Counted from the first letter of the stretch, positions 55,723-64,000 are shown. The stretch: DNA of 64,000 nt from Streptomyces olivoverticillatus (GCF_014203555.1 NZ_JACHJH010000003.1:67362-131361); one strand, 5' to 3'. Notes: generated by a model from the sequence alone, not told the origin. Translations and numbers: made by a program.

Positions 55723-57090
55723 ATGTCACTGCCCATAGGCCCGAGAGCGGTCGCCGCCGTGCCCGCGGCGCTGCTCGGGGCGGCGCTCCTGCTGCCGGCC
55801 GGGACCGCCGCGGCGGCACCCGCGCCGCAGGCCCCCCAGGTGCTCAAGTCCCCCGCCCGGGCGGCCGCCGCCTGGGCCGCCTCCCGGCTCGCCGACGGCA
55901 AGCACGCCGCCGACGACGGGCTGACCGCCGACCTCGTGCTGGGCCTCGCGGCCTCCGGCACCGGCGGCGAGGCCGCCAAGAGCGCGACGGACCGGCTCGC
56001 CCAGCACTCCGACACCTTCGTCACCGGCGGCACGGCCGGGGACGTCCTGGCCGGCAACACCGCCAAACTGGCCCTCGTCGCCGCGGCCGAGCACCGTGAC
56101 GCGAAGACCTTCGGCGGGCACGACCTGGTCAAGACCCTGAAGGACCGGCTCCAGACGGACGGCCGCTTCACCGACAAGGCGAAGGAGGACCGCTCCGACC
56201 AGTTCAGCCAGTCCCTCGCCGTCCTTGCGCTCAAGCGCCTCGGCGAGTCGCCCGCCCCCGCGGCCGACTTCATCGCCAAGTCCCGCTGCCACGACGGCGG
56301 ATTCCCGCTCGCCTTCCCGGGGAAGCCCGAGGAGTGCAAGGCGGACGCGGGCGCCACCGCGATCGCCGCCCAGGCGCTGCTCGCCGTGGGCCGGAACGCC
56401 GATGCGAAGCCCGCACTCGACTGGCTGGAGCACGCCCAGCAGCACGAGGGCGGCGTCCCCGACACCGCCTCCGGCAAGGCCGCCTCCACCACCACGGCCC
56501 TGGCCGTCCAGGCGTTCACCGCCGCCGACCGCAAGGACGCCGCGCACCGCGGCACCACCTGGCTCCACGGCCGCCAGCTGGGCTGCGGCGCCAAGGCCGA
56601 CGACCGCGGGGCGGTCGGTTCCGCCGGGCCCGAGGTCGACGACAAGACCCTGGACGTCACCGCCCAGGTCATCCCGGCCCTCGCCGGCAAGTCCCTCGCC
56701 ACGGTCGACGGTTCCGCCGCCGAGGCCAAGGCCGCCACCGTCGAGTGCGTGGCCGACACCGCCACCACCGGCAGCACGGCCACCACCCGCCCGAGCACCT
56801 CCGCCTCCGCGTCCGCGTCGTCCACCGCGTCGTCCACCGCCTCCGCCTCGGCGACCGCTTCGGCCTCCGCCTCCGCCGACCCCAGCGACTCCGCCTCCGC
56901 CTCGGCGAGCGGGGACACCGGCGGCACCTCCGGTGACGGCGGCAGCACGGGCGGCACCGGCAGCACCGACGGCAGCCTCGCCGCCACCGGCATGGGCAGC
57001 GCCCTGCCCGCGGGCATCGGCGCGGCGGCTCTCCTGGTCACCGGCGCCACGGCCGTGGTCGCCGCCCGGATGCGCCGCAACCGCGCGTAA
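55723..57090 (+). CDS. secreted alpha-helical repeat protein with class E sortase (LAxTG) anchor
   Basis: The 455-residue protein has a signal peptide (VPAALLGAALLLPAGTAAAA). About 330 residues of helical repeats follow, resembling the alpha/alpha-barrel of prenyltransferase/squalene-cyclase-like and B12-carrier folds (ARAAAAWAASRLADGKHA, DGGFPLAFPGKPEEC, ALAVQAFTAADRKDAA). A Ser/Ala/Thr-rich stalk ends at LAATG, then a hydrophobic helix and RRNRA. LAxTG is the recognition motif of Streptomyces class E sortases. Four or more cysteines may form disulfides. AAGGAGA precedes ATG 55723. The ligand is unknown. Confidence 0.75.
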   Translation: MSLPIGPRAVAAVPAALLGAALLLPAGTAAAAPAPQAPQVLKSPARAAAAWAASRLADGKHAADDGLTADLVLGLAASGTGGEAAKSATDRLAQHSDTFVTGGTAGDVLAGNTAKLALVAAAEHRDAKTFGGHDLVKTLKDRLQTDGRFTDKAKEDRSDQFSQSLAVLALKRLGESPAPAADFIAKSRCHDGGFPLAFPGKPEECKADAGATAIAAQALLAVGRNADAKPALDWLEHAQQHEGGVPDTASGKAASTTTALAVQAFTAADRKDAAHRGTTWLHGRQLGCGAKADDRGAVGSAGPEVDDKTLDVTAQVIPALAGKSLATVDGSAAEAKAATVECVADTATTGSTATTRPSTSASASASSTASSTASASATASASASADPSDSASASASGDTGGTSGDGGSTGGTGSTDGSLAATGMGSALPAGIGAAALLVTGATAVVAARMRRNRA

Positions 57091-57147
57091 CCTGGCAGAC
57101 CCGTCCGCACGGGACCGTCCACGAACCGACAGGAACCGGCCCGGCCC

Positions 57148-57858
57148 ATGTGCCTGAGCGAACTCGCCGCCGTAGGACCCTTCTTCGGCCTGCACACCGG
57201 CGGCGCACCCGAAGGCGGGCCGGGCCGGTTCCTGCCGCTGGGCGAGGAGGCGGTGCGGCTGCGCACGCGGACCGTCGCCGAGCGGCTGGCGACGGCGGAG
57301 ATGCGCGTGGCCGCGTCCATCGCCTTCCAGGGCATCGCCGGACGCCTGCTGTCCATCGCCCTGGGCGCCGCCGTTCTCACCGGCCGCGTCCCGGACCTGT
57401 CGGACGAGGCCTTGCGCTGGCACCCCGACGGCACCGCGCCCGACGACCTGTGGCTGCCCGGCCCGGCGGTGCTCCCGGCGGACGCGGACCCCGCGAGGCG
57501 GATCGCGGCGACCGTCCTGCACGGCCGCCTCGCCGCCCTGCACCACACCTTTCGCACCGTCACCCCCGTGTCGCCCCGCCTGCTGTGGGGCAACGCCGGC
57601 TCCTCGCTCGCCGGTTCGCTGCGCGTGCTGTGCACCTGGTGCCGGGCGCACGGCCGGCCGCAGGACGCGCAACGTGCGCTCGACATCGCCCGGGACCTGT
57701 TCGAGGACCCGCTGCTGCGCGACACGGGGACACTCGGTGGCACCGCCACGGCGGACGGCCCCTCGTTCCGCCGCCGCAGTTGCTGCCTGTACTACCGGGT
57801 GCCCTCGGGCGGGCTGTGCGGCGACTGCGTGTTGCGGCACCCGCCCCGTTCCACCTGA
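57148..57858 (+). CDS. FhuF-type (2Fe-2S) ferric-siderophore reductase
   Basis: The 236-residue protein ends with RRSCCLYYRVPSGGLCGDCVL, the CCx..CxxC cluster of FhuF_C iron reductases. The N-terminal FhuF part contains VAASIAFQGIAGRLLSIAL and LLWGNAGSSLAGSL. Such proteins reduce ferric iron in siderophores in the cytoplasm. ATG 57148 begins 57 bases after the surface-protein gene. Its last 67 bases overlap the convergent PAS-LuxR gene, so the cysteine cluster region is read on both strands. Confidence 0.88.
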   Translation: MCLSELAAVGPFFGLHTGGAPEGGPGRFLPLGEEAVRLRTRTVAERLATAEMRVAASIAFQGIAGRLLSIALGAAVLTGRVPDLSDEALRWHPDGTAPDDLWLPGPAVLPADADPARRIAATVLHGRLAALHHTFRTVTPVSPRLLWGNAGSSLAGSLRVLCTWCRAHGRPQDAQRALDIARDLFEDPLLRDTGTLGGTATADGPSFRRRSCCLYYRVPSGGLCGDCVLRHPPRST

Positions 57859-58508
57859 CCGCCCGCCTCCCGGCCGTCCGGTGCCGCGGGCGGCCACTGC
57901 CCCGGGGAGAGCACCCCGAGCACGTATGCCTTGGCCACCAGCGCCGTCCGGTTCGGCACCCGCCAGCGCCGGGTGAGCCGCGCCAAGTGGTAGTTGACAC
58001 CGTCCACGGTCAGCCCGACCGCCTTGCCGACCGCCGCCGTCGTCGCCCCCGACGCCACCAGGGCGAGGATCCGTCCCTCCACCGCGCTGACCTCCGCCGA
58101 CGGCCGCGGCGGCGCCACCGCGCCCTCGCGCACCCGCAGCACCGCCAGCAGCATGGGGTAGCCGGGCCCGGGATCGCCGACCGGATCCACCAGCAACTCG
58201 CCCTCGCGCTCGGCGCCCGCGGCCCCCTGCAGCCAGCGCACGTCGATCGTGTACCGGGAGCGGCGCCCCAGCCGCAGCGCCTCGGCGAGCCGGCCGAGCT
58301 GGGCGGAGGCGCTGCTGCTGGGCCGGAAGAGGTCGAGCAGGTTCCGGCCGCGCACCTGCCCGGGGACCAGGCCCCACTCGGCGGCCATCGCCGGGTTGGC
58401 CACCGTGATCTCACCATCCGCCCGGCACACGGCGATCGGCGTCGGAATGCGGTCGAGCAGCACCAGGAAGTGATTGCGCCAGGCGACGTAGCCCTCGTCG
58501 TCCGCCAT
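57792..58508 (-). CDS. PAS-domain LuxR-family transcriptional regulator
   Basis: The 238-residue protein has an N-terminal PAS domain (LLDRIPTPIAVCRADGEITV, ANPAMAAEWGLVPGQVRG, NLLDLF). A LuxR HTH follows (SAVEGRILALVASGATTAAV, GKAVGLTVDGVNYHLARL). An AAGGGGGA ribosome site lies six bases before ATG 58508. It is divergent from the CYP102-like gene across 120 bases that hold a perfect 7-bp inverted repeat, so it probably controls the P450. PAS may sense a fatty acid, redox state or flavin-related signal (inference). Confidence 0.82.
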   Translation of the reverse strand: MADDEGYVAWRNHFLVLLDRIPTPIAVCRADGEITVANPAMAAEWGLVPGQVRGRNLLDLFRPSSSASAQLGRLAEALRLGRRSRYTIDVRWLQGAAGAEREGELLVDPVGDPGPGYPMLLAVLRVREGAVAPPRPSAEVSAVEGRILALVASGATTAAVGKAVGLTVDGVNYHLARLTRRWRVPNRTALVAKAYVLGVLSPGQWPPAAPDGREAGGQVERGGCRNTQSPHSPPEGTR

Positions 58509-58566
58509 TTGCCGTCCCCCTTGGATCGCCGCACCGGCCCCGGCGCAAGAGCGACACGCCGCGGGC

Positions 58567-58586
58567 CACTGCACAATCATGCAGTG
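58567..58586. promoter_or_regulatory. CACTGCA-N6-TGCAGTG operator candidate
   Basis: A perfect 7-bp inverted repeat with a 6-base AT-richer spacer lies 43 bases before the CYP102-like ATG and 58 bases before the PAS-LuxR ATG. The position suits repression or activation of either gene by the LuxR-type protein. Confidence 0.5.
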
Positions 58587-58628
58587 ATCCCTCCCGGCGG
58601 CCGGGCCTGGGGCGGTCACTGTGGAGCC

Positions 58629-61600
58629 ATGACCCACGCGACCCGGGCCGCTCTCGCGGCCGTTCCGCTCGTCGACATCTCCGCCGTCGGAGCCACCGAC
58701 ACCCCGCTGCAGCAGGCCATGCGCCTGGCCCGCAGGCACGGTCCGGTCTTCCGCCGGCGGCTGCACGGCAACGACCGGCTCTTCGTCACCTCCCTGGACC
58801 TGGTCACCGAACTCTGCGACGAGGAGCGCTTCGTCAAACACGTCGGACCGGCGCTGGAGAACGTCCGCGAATTCACCGCCGACGGCCTGTTCACCGCCTA
58901 CAACCATGAGCCCAACTGGGCCAAGGCGCACGACATCCTGATGCCCGCCTTCGCCCTCGGCTCGATGCGCGCCTACCACCCCGCGATGCTCGAGGCTGCC
59001 CGCCGCCTCGTCGGAGCGTGGGACGCCGCCCTCGCCCAGGGCACCCCCGTCGACGTCGCCGAGGACATGACGCGGATGACGCTCGACACCATCGGACTCG
59101 CGGGTTTCGGCTATGACTTCGGGTCGTTCGCGCGCGGCGGTGCCCGGCACCCCTTCGTCGAGGCCATGGTGCGCTGCCTGGACTGGAGCATGAATCAGCT
59201 CGGACGCGACCCCGACGGCGACCACACCGCCGAGGACGAGGCCTTCCGCGCCGACGCCGCCTTCCTCGCCGGAGTGGTGGACGAGGTGGTGGGCGCCCGC
59301 ACCGCCTCCGGCGACACCCGCACCGACGACCTCCTCGGCCTGATGCTCGGCGCCGCCCACCCCGCCGACGGCACCACCCTCGACGCGGCCAACATCCGCA
59401 ACCAGGTCATCACCTTCCTCATCGCCGGCCACGAGACCACCTCCGGCGCCCTGTCCTTCGCCCTCCACTACCTCCTCAAGGACCCAGTCGCCCTGCGCCT
59501 GGCCCAGCGGGAGACGGACGAACTCTGGGGCGACACCGCCGACCCCGACCCCTCCTTCGAGGACGTCGGACGGCTGCGCTGGATCCGCCAGGTGCTCTCC
59601 GAGGCGCTGCGGCTGTGGCCCACGGCCGCGGCCTTCGGCCGCGAGGCCCGCGAGGACACCCTGCTGGGCGGCCGCTACCCGCTGCGCGCCGGGGAAGGCG
59701 TCGCCATCCTCACGCCGATGCTGCACCGCGAGCCCGTCTGGGGCGACAACCCCGAGCTGTTCGACCCGGCACGCTTCGCCCCCGAGGCGGAGGCGGCGCG
59801 CCCGGCACACGCGTACAAGCCCTTCGGCACCGGCGAACGGGCCTGCATCGGGCGGCAGTTCGCGCTGCACGAGGCGACCATGCTGCTCGGCCTGCTCGTC
59901 CACCGCTACCGCTTCCTCGACACCACCGGCTACCGGCTGAAGGTCAAGGAGACCCTCACCCTCAAGCCCGACGGCTTCACGCTCACCCTCGCCCGGCGCA
60001 CCGGGGCCGACCGGACCGCGGGCCGCACCGCGCTGCCGGGTGCGACCACGGCCATACCCGAGCGGACGGACGCCGGGCCCGCACTGCCCGCCCGGGCCCG
60101 CCAGGGCACCGGCCTGCTCGTGCTGCACGGATCCAACTACGGCACCTGCCGCGACACCGCCCGCGAACTCGCGGACCACGCCGCCCGCCTCGGCTTCACC
60201 CCGCACGTCGCGGCCCTCGACGACCGTGCCGGAACCCTGCCCGGCGACACCCCGGTCCTGATCGTCGCCGCCTCCTACAACGGCCGCCCGACCGACGACG
60301 CGGCCCGCTTCGTCCAGTGGGCCGAGCAGGCCGGTGAAGGGGCGGCCGCCGGAGTGCACTACGCCGTCCTCGGCGTCGGCGACCGCAACTGGGCCGCCAC
60401 CTACCAGCACGTCCCCACCCTCCTCGACGAACGCCTCGCGGCCCTCGGCGGCACCCGGCTGCTGCCGCGCGGCGAAGCCGACGCCTCCGGCGACCTGGGC
60501 GGCGCCATCGAACGGTTCACCGGCGCCCTGTCCCGGTCACTGCTGGAGCACTACGGCGACCCGGACACCGTGGGCACCGCACCGGACGACACCCGGACCG
60601 ACGGCCCCGACTACGCCGTCACCGAAATCACCGGCGGCCCGCTCGACGCGCTCGCCGCCCGGCACGGCATGCTGCCCATGACGGTCACCGAGGCCTACGA
60701 ACTCACCGACCCCGCCCACCCGCGCACCAAGCGCTTCCTGCGCCTCGCCCTGCCCGACGGCACCTCCTACCGCACCGCCGACCACCTCACCGTCCTGCCC
60801 GCCAACGACCCGGCCCTCGCCGCCCGAGCCGCCGCCCTCTTCGGCGTGGACCCCGACACCGTGCTCGCCCTGCGGCCCAACCGCCCCGGCCGCGACCCGC
60901 TCGCCGCCGACCGGCCGCTGACCGTCCGCGAACTGCTCACCCACCACGTCGAACTGCAGCACCGGCCCACCCCGCGCATGCTCGCCCACCTGGCCGAACG
61001 CAACCCCTGCCCGCCCGAACAGGCCGCCCTGCGCGCCGTCGACGCCGGCGACCCGCGCACCGTACTCGACCTGATCGAGGACTACCCCGCCCTGCGCGGC
61101 GCCCTCGGCACGGCCGCCCTGCCGGAACTGCTGCCGCCCATGCGGCCCCGGCACTACTCCATCTCCTCCTCACCGGCCCGCGACCCCCGCCACGCCGACC
61201 TCATGGTCTCGGTGCTCGAAGCCCCCGCCCGCTCCGGCCGCGGCACGTTCCGCGGCACCGGCTCGGGATACCTCGCGGGCCTGCGCCCCGGCGACACCGT
61301 GCTCGCCCGCGTCCAGCCGTGCCGGGCGGCCTTCCGCATCGCACCCGACGACCCGGCCCCGGTCGTCATGGTCGCCGCGGGGACGGGTCTGGCCCCCTTC
61401 CGCGGCGCCGTCGCCGACCGCGCGGCCCTCGCGGCCACCGGCACCGCAACCGGCCCGGCGCTGCTCTACTTCGGCTGCGACGACCCGGACGCGGACTTCC
61501 TGCACGCCGCCGAACTGCGCGCCGCCGAGGACGTCGGAGCCGTCCGCCTGCGCCCGGCCTTCAGCGCCCGGCCGGATGCGGGCGGCGGCCCGTTCGTCCA

Positions 61601-61823
61601 GCACCGCATCGCCGCCGAGGGCGACGAGGTCTGGTCGCTGCTCCAGGCCGGAGCCCGGGTGTACGTATGCGGCGACGGCAGCCGGATGGCGCCCGGCGTC
61701 CGGGCCGCGCTGCGCGACCTGCACGCCCGGCACACCGGCGGCGACGCCCGGGCCGCCGACGCCTGGCTGCGCGCGCTGACCGACGCCGGACGCTATGTGG
61801 AGGACGTCTACGCGGCCGGGTGA
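58629..61823 (+). CDS. self-sufficient cytochrome P450 / NADPH-P450 reductase fusion (CYP102, BM3-like)
   Basis: The 1064-residue protein joins a P450 heme domain to a diflavin reductase, like CYP102A1. Heme part: I-helix FLIAGHETTSGA, K-helix SEALRLWP and FGTGERACIGRQF with ligand Cys406. FMN part: VLHGSNYGTCRDTARELA and YNGRPTDDAARFVQW. FAD/NADPH part: RHYSISSSP, AAGTGLAPFRG and YVCGDGSRMAPGV. It would hydroxylate fatty acids or similar long-chain substrates using NADPH without partners. BM3 itself is 1048 residues, so the length fits. Control by the divergent PAS-LuxR protein is likely. Confidence 0.96.
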   Translation: MTHATRAALAAVPLVDISAVGATDTPLQQAMRLARRHGPVFRRRLHGNDRLFVTSLDLVTELCDEERFVKHVGPALENVREFTADGLFTAYNHEPNWAKAHDILMPAFALGSMRAYHPAMLEAARRLVGAWDAALAQGTPVDVAEDMTRMTLDTIGLAGFGYDFGSFARGGARHPFVEAMVRCLDWSMNQLGRDPDGDHTAEDEAFRADAAFLAGVVDEVVGARTASGDTRTDDLLGLMLGAAHPADGTTLDAANIRNQVITFLIAGHETTSGALSFALHYLLKDPVALRLAQRETDELWGDTADPDPSFEDVGRLRWIRQVLSEALRLWPTAAAFGREAREDTLLGGRYPLRAGEGVAILTPMLHREPVWGDNPELFDPARFAPEAEAARPAHAYKPFGTGERACIGRQFALHEATMLLGLLVHRYRFLDTTGYRLKVKETLTLKPDGFTLTLARRTGADRTAGRTALPGATTAIPERTDAGPALPARARQGTGLLVLHGSNYGTCRDTARELADHAARLGFTPHVAALDDRAGTLPGDTPVLIVAASYNGRPTDDAARFVQWAEQAGEGAAAGVHYAVLGVGDRNWAATYQHVPTLLDERLAALGGTRLLPRGEADASGDLGGAIERFTGALSRSLLEHYGDPDTVGTAPDDTRTDGPDYAVTEITGGPLDALAARHGMLPMTVTEAYELTDPAHPRTKRFLRLALPDGTSYRTADHLTVLPANDPALAARAAALFGVDPDTVLALRPNRPGRDPLAADRPLTVRELLTHHVELQHRPTPRMLAHLAERNPCPPEQAALRAVDAGDPRTVLDLIEDYPALRGALGTAALPELLPPMRPRHYSISSSPARDPRHADLMVSVLEAPARSGRGTFRGTGSGYLAGLRPGDTVLARVQPCRAAFRIAPDDPAPVVMVAAGTGLAPFRGAVADRAALAATGTATGPALLYFGCDDPDADFLHAAELRAAEDVGAVRLRPAFSARPDAGGGPFVQHRIAAEGDEVWSLLQAGARVYVCGDGSRMAPGVRAALRDLHARHTGGDARAADAWLRALTDAGRYVEDVYAAG

Positions 61824-61833
61824 GAGGCGGGGC

Positions 61834-62049
61834 TCAGCCGCTGTCCTCCAGCCGGAAGCCCACCTTCAGGCCGACCTGGAAGTGAGCGATCGCGCCGTCC
61901 TCGAGATGGCCGCGGATCTGGGTGACCTCGAACCAGTCGAGCTCCCGCAGCGTCTGCGCGGCGCGGGCGATCCCGTTGCGGATCGCATCGTCCAGCCCGT
62001 CGTGCGACGAGCCGACGATCTCTGTCACCCGGTACGTGTGATGGGACAT
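61834..62049 (-). CDS. dodecin, flavin-binding protein
   Basis: Dodecins are small dodecameric proteins that store or buffer flavin. This 71-residue protein reads YRVTEIVGSSHDGLDDAIRN, LRELDWFEVTQIRGHLEDG and FQVGLKVGFRLE, the complete dodecin pattern with the flavin-stacking Trp. ATG 62049 is used. It is convergent with the flavocytochrome P450 gene, ten bases apart, and lies downstream of the egt operon, separated from it by a strong terminator. Confidence 0.93.
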   Translation of the reverse strand: MSHHTYRVTEIVGSSHDGLDDAIRNGIARAAQTLRELDWFEVTQIRGHLEDGAIAHFQVGLKVGFRLEDSG

Positions 62050-62116
62050 GCCCCCACCGTGCCCCACCCCCGGCCCCCGCGCGAGGCGGGTGGGCCGATG
62101 GGGGGGCTCCGGCAGG

Positions 62117-62161
62117 GCCCGCCCCGGGCCGCCGCGAAGCAAGCGGCGGCCCGGGGCGGGC
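62117..62161 (-). terminator. 19-bp perfect stem-loop ending the egt operon
   Basis: Arms 62117-62135 and 62143-62161 are fully complementary with a 7-base loop, GAAGCAA. The hairpin lies directly after the egtD stop on the minus strand, so it should insulate dodecin from egt transcription. Confidence 0.85.
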
Positions 62162-62162
62162 G

Positions 62163-63137
62163 TCACGCCGGCTTGTCGGTCGGTACGGACAGGGAGAGGG
62201 CGAAGCGGCCCTGCTCGTCGGTCCACCAGTGGGTCAGCTCCAGCCCCGCCGCCGCCAGCTCCTGCCGGACGCCCTCGCGGCGGAACTTCGCCGAGACCTC
62301 GGTGCGCAGCTCCTCGCCCGCCTCGAAGTGCACCGCGAGGTCCAGGGCCGGGACCTTCGCCACCACGGGCGTACGGGCCCGCAGCCGCATCTCGATCCAC
62401 TCCTGCCGCCTGTCCCACACGGCCACGTGGTCGAAGTCGGCGGGGTCGAAATCGGCGCCCAGTTCGCGGTTGATGACGGACAGCACGTTCTTGTTGAAGG
62501 CGGCGGTGACGCCCTGCGGGTCGTCGTAGGCCCGTACGAGCACGTTCTCGTCCTTGACCAGGTCCGTGCCCAGCAGCAGCGCGTCGCCCGGGGCGAGCCC
62601 GGAGCGGACGCCGGCGAGGAACGTGGCCCGCTCGGCGGGCAGCAGATTGCCGATCGTGCCGCCGAGGAAGGCCACCAGCCGCGGCCCCGGCACGTCCGGC
62701 AGGGACAGCCCGTACTGGAAGTCGGCGACCAGGGCGTGCACCGTCAGCTCCGGATGCTCGGAGAGCAGCGTCTGTGCGGCGCCCCGCAGGGCGCTCTCGC
62801 TGACGTCCACCGGTACGTAGGTGTCCAGCGAGCCCAGCTCGCGGATGAGGTGGCGGGTCTTGTCGGAGGAGCCGGAACCCAGCTCCACCAGGGCGCGGGC
62901 GCCGGTGGCGTCGGCGATGTCGGCCGAGCGGGAGATGAGGATCTCGCGCTCGGCGCGTGTCGGGTAGTAGTCGGGCAACAGGGTGATCTCGTCGAAGAGT
63001 TCACTGCCGCGCGCGTCGTAGAACCACTTCGGAGGGAGCTCCTTGGGCGAGCGGGTCAGCCCTTCGGTGACGTCCGCGCGCAGCGCCGCGGCGGTCGCGT
63101 CGAGGGGGAGGGTACGGGTGAGGACGAACGGGCTCAC
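62163..63137 (-). CDS. egtD: L-histidine N-alpha-trimethyltransferase
   Basis: EgtD uses three SAM to make hercynine from histidine, the first step of ergothioneine synthesis. The 324-residue protein shows PKWFYDARGSELFDEIT, YYPTRAEREIL, LVELGSGSSDKTRHLI (SAM site), FLGGTIGNLLP and FNKNVLSVINRELGADF, all EgtD hallmarks. GTG 63137 overlaps the egtC stop by four bases. Ergothioneine protects against oxidants alongside mycothiol. Confidence 0.96.
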   Translation of the reverse strand: MSPFVLTRTLPLDATAAALRADVTEGLTRSPKELPPKWFYDARGSELFDEITLLPDYYPTRAEREILISRSADIADATGARALVELGSGSSDKTRHLIRELGSLDTYVPVDVSESALRGAAQTLLSEHPELTVHALVADFQYGLSLPDVPGPRLVAFLGGTIGNLLPAERATFLAGVRSGLAPGDALLLGTDLVKDENVLVRAYDDPQGVTAAFNKNVLSVINRELGADFDPADFDHVAVWDRRQEWIEMRLRARTPVVAKVPALDLAVHFEAGEELRTEVSAKFRREGVRQELAAAGLELTHWWTDEQGRFALSLSVPTDKPA

Positions 63138-63889
63138 TGCCAGGGCTCCTTGAGCGGGGAGAGCGTGACGTCGGTGCGGTCGGCGATGAGAAGGGTGTGG
63201 TCGGGGACCTCGGTCCAGTGCGGATCGTCGTCGTAGGGTTCGGAGGCCACGGCCGTCCGGCCGGCCGGCCCGGTCAGGTACCAGAGGGTGTCGCCCCAGG
63301 TGGTGGCGGCGATGCGTGCGCCGTCGGTCAGCAGCAGGTTCAGCCGGGCGCCGGGGGCCGCGTCGGCCGCGGCCTTCACCGTGTCTGCCAGCGTCTGCTC
63401 CACCGGCTCGCCCCGGCGCAGCCGGTGCGCCAGCAGCGCCCAGAGGAACGCGGCGTCGCACCGCGCCTCCATCCGAAGCAGCTCCTCGGCCGGCACCTGG
63501 GAGGCGAGGGGGAGCACGGACTCCGGGTAGCCGGGGACCGCGCCGTTGTGGCTGAACAGCCACGGGCCGTCGGCGAACGGGGCGGCGGCGGCCTCCCCGT
63601 CGGCACTGGGCACGGTGGCGTCCCGGACGGCGGCGAGCAGCGCACCGGTGTGGACCACCCGTGCGAGGTCGGCGAAGGAGGGGTCGGCCCACATGGGCCC
63701 GGTCCGCCGGTAGCGGGCGGGCCGGGGGTCGCCCGGTGCGTACCAGCCGACGCCGAAGCCGTCCGCGTTGACCGTGCCGTGCTGTTGCCGGCGCGGCTGC
63801 CAGGCCTGGCGGAAGAGCGAGTGGGATGGGTCCACGACGGCCGAGCCGATGGAGGCCGGCGGGCCCACCACTGCCAGGTGCCGGCACAT
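63134..63889 (-). CDS. egtC: gamma-glutamyl-hercynylcysteine sulfoxide hydrolase
   Basis: EgtC removes the glutamate from gamma-glutamyl-hercynylcysteine sulfoxide. It is a class II glutamine-amidotransferase-type enzyme with Cys2 as N-terminal nucleophile (MCRHLAVVG). NADGFGVGWYAPGD, WLFSHNGAVPGY and VASEPYDDDPHW complete the pattern. The length of 251 residues is normal. ATG 63889 shares one base with the egtB stop; the genes are tightly coupled. Confidence 0.95.
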   Translation of the reverse strand: MCRHLAVVGPPASIGSAVVDPSHSLFRQAWQPRRQQHGTVNADGFGVGWYAPGDPRPARYRRTGPMWADPSFADLARVVHTGALLAAVRDATVPSADGEAAAAPFADGPWLFSHNGAVPGYPESVLPLASQVPAEELLRMEARCDAAFLWALLAHRLRRGEPVEQTLADTVKAAADAAPGARLNLLLTDGARIAATTWGDTLWYLTGPAGRTAVASEPYDDDPHWTEVPDHTLLIADRTDVTLSPLKEPWQ

Positions 63890-64000
63890 CAGACGGGCTC
63901 CGCATCGCGCGCCGTGCGGAAGCCGGAGAAGATCTGCCGGCGGATCGGCAGGTCCCAGTTGCGGAACGTCCCCCGGCAGGCCACCGGGTCGACGGCGAAC
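63889..64000 (-). CDS. egtB: hercynine oxygenase EgtB, C-terminal fragment (continues beyond the window)
   Basis: Only the last 36 codons are present. They read CRGTFRNWDLPIRRQIFSGF and end RTARDAEPV with a TGA that overlaps the egtC ATG by one base. The RGTFRNWD...RRQIF...FR ending is that of the EgtB formylglycine-generating-like domain. EgtB joins gamma-glutamylcysteine to hercynine with oxygen at a nonheme iron. egtA is expected further right. Confidence 0.9.
   Translation of the reverse strand, partial: FAVDPVACRGTFRNWDLPIRRQIFSGFRTARDAEPV

Noticed and set aside
57150..58628. In-frame upstream extension of the CYP102-like protein
   Set aside because: It is antisense or out of frame to the FhuF and PAS-LuxR genes and shows no domain. 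ATG 58629 gives the expected BM3-like length.

Overview
The window reads as a Streptomyces-type actinobacterial chromosome. The DNA is strongly GC-rich throughout and GTG starts are frequent. Lineage markers include a short chaplin, EspR-like regulators, a StrR-like regulator beside a SARP-type regulator, a SigF/SigB-type sigma factor, cobalamin riboswitches, class E (LAxTG) surface anchoring and ergothioneine genes. No tRNA, rRNA, insertion sequence, prophage or CRISPR array was recognised.

Layout. 1-0.4 kb: end of an FG-GAP/VCBS repeat protein. 0.6-10 kb: acyltransferase, panD, alpha/beta hydrolase, EspR-like regulator, StrR-like and SARP-like regulators, ribokinase, sigma factor, chaplin, and an unusual zinc-ribbon short-chain dehydrogenase. 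10-23 kb: a tsaD homologue and then cobalamin corrin-ring genes (cobL-cobM, cbiD, cobK, cobG-cobH-cobIJ, cobN), with a B12 riboswitch in front of cobN. A second B12 riboswitch at 41.65 kb precedes a NiCoT nickel/cobalt transporter, so metal uptake and chelation are both predicted to respond to cobalamin. CobA, cobyrinate amidase, CobO, CobQ and ChlI/ChlD-type genes are not in the window.

23.1-36.5 kb is the accessory, conflict-like part. A Crp/Fnr regulator precedes a tightly coupled cluster: a class III nucleotide cyclase-like protein, a large STAND-like protein with a degenerate P-loop, a protein of unknown function, and a membrane-anchored Mrr-type nuclease. The cyclase C-terminus and the STAND-like N-terminus carry the same short Asn/Gly-rich motif (consensus NNxGFLSxAxTVxGGQH). 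This is the arrangement seen when a sensor and a transducer talk through homotypic amyloid-type signalling motifs. A secreted vWA protein and a membrane partner follow nine bases later, and a perfect 17-bp hairpin ends the run. Further on are a small Bell-like protein with a different amyloid-type C-terminal tag, and an EspR-like / ImmA-IrrE protease / MAB_1171c-like membrane protein module. I regard 23.1-28.5 kb as the best candidate for an undescribed defence or stress-signalling system.

36.6-64 kb is mixed metabolism: two P450 systems (a CYP107-like monooxygenase and a self-sufficient CYP102/BM3-like flavocytochrome with a divergent PAS-LuxR regulator), two FAD monooxygenases, two APC permeases, a UvrA2-like ABC ATPase, an Fpg/Nei glycosylase, a secreted tripeptidyl-peptidase-like hydrolase, a two-component system, a GH92 mannosidase, an LAATG-anchored alpha-helical surface protein, a FhuF-type reductase, dodecin, and the egtB(partial)-egtC-egtD ergothioneine operon running off the right edge.

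All calls come from reading protein motifs, gene spacing and DNA symmetry by eye. No database search or structure prediction was run.
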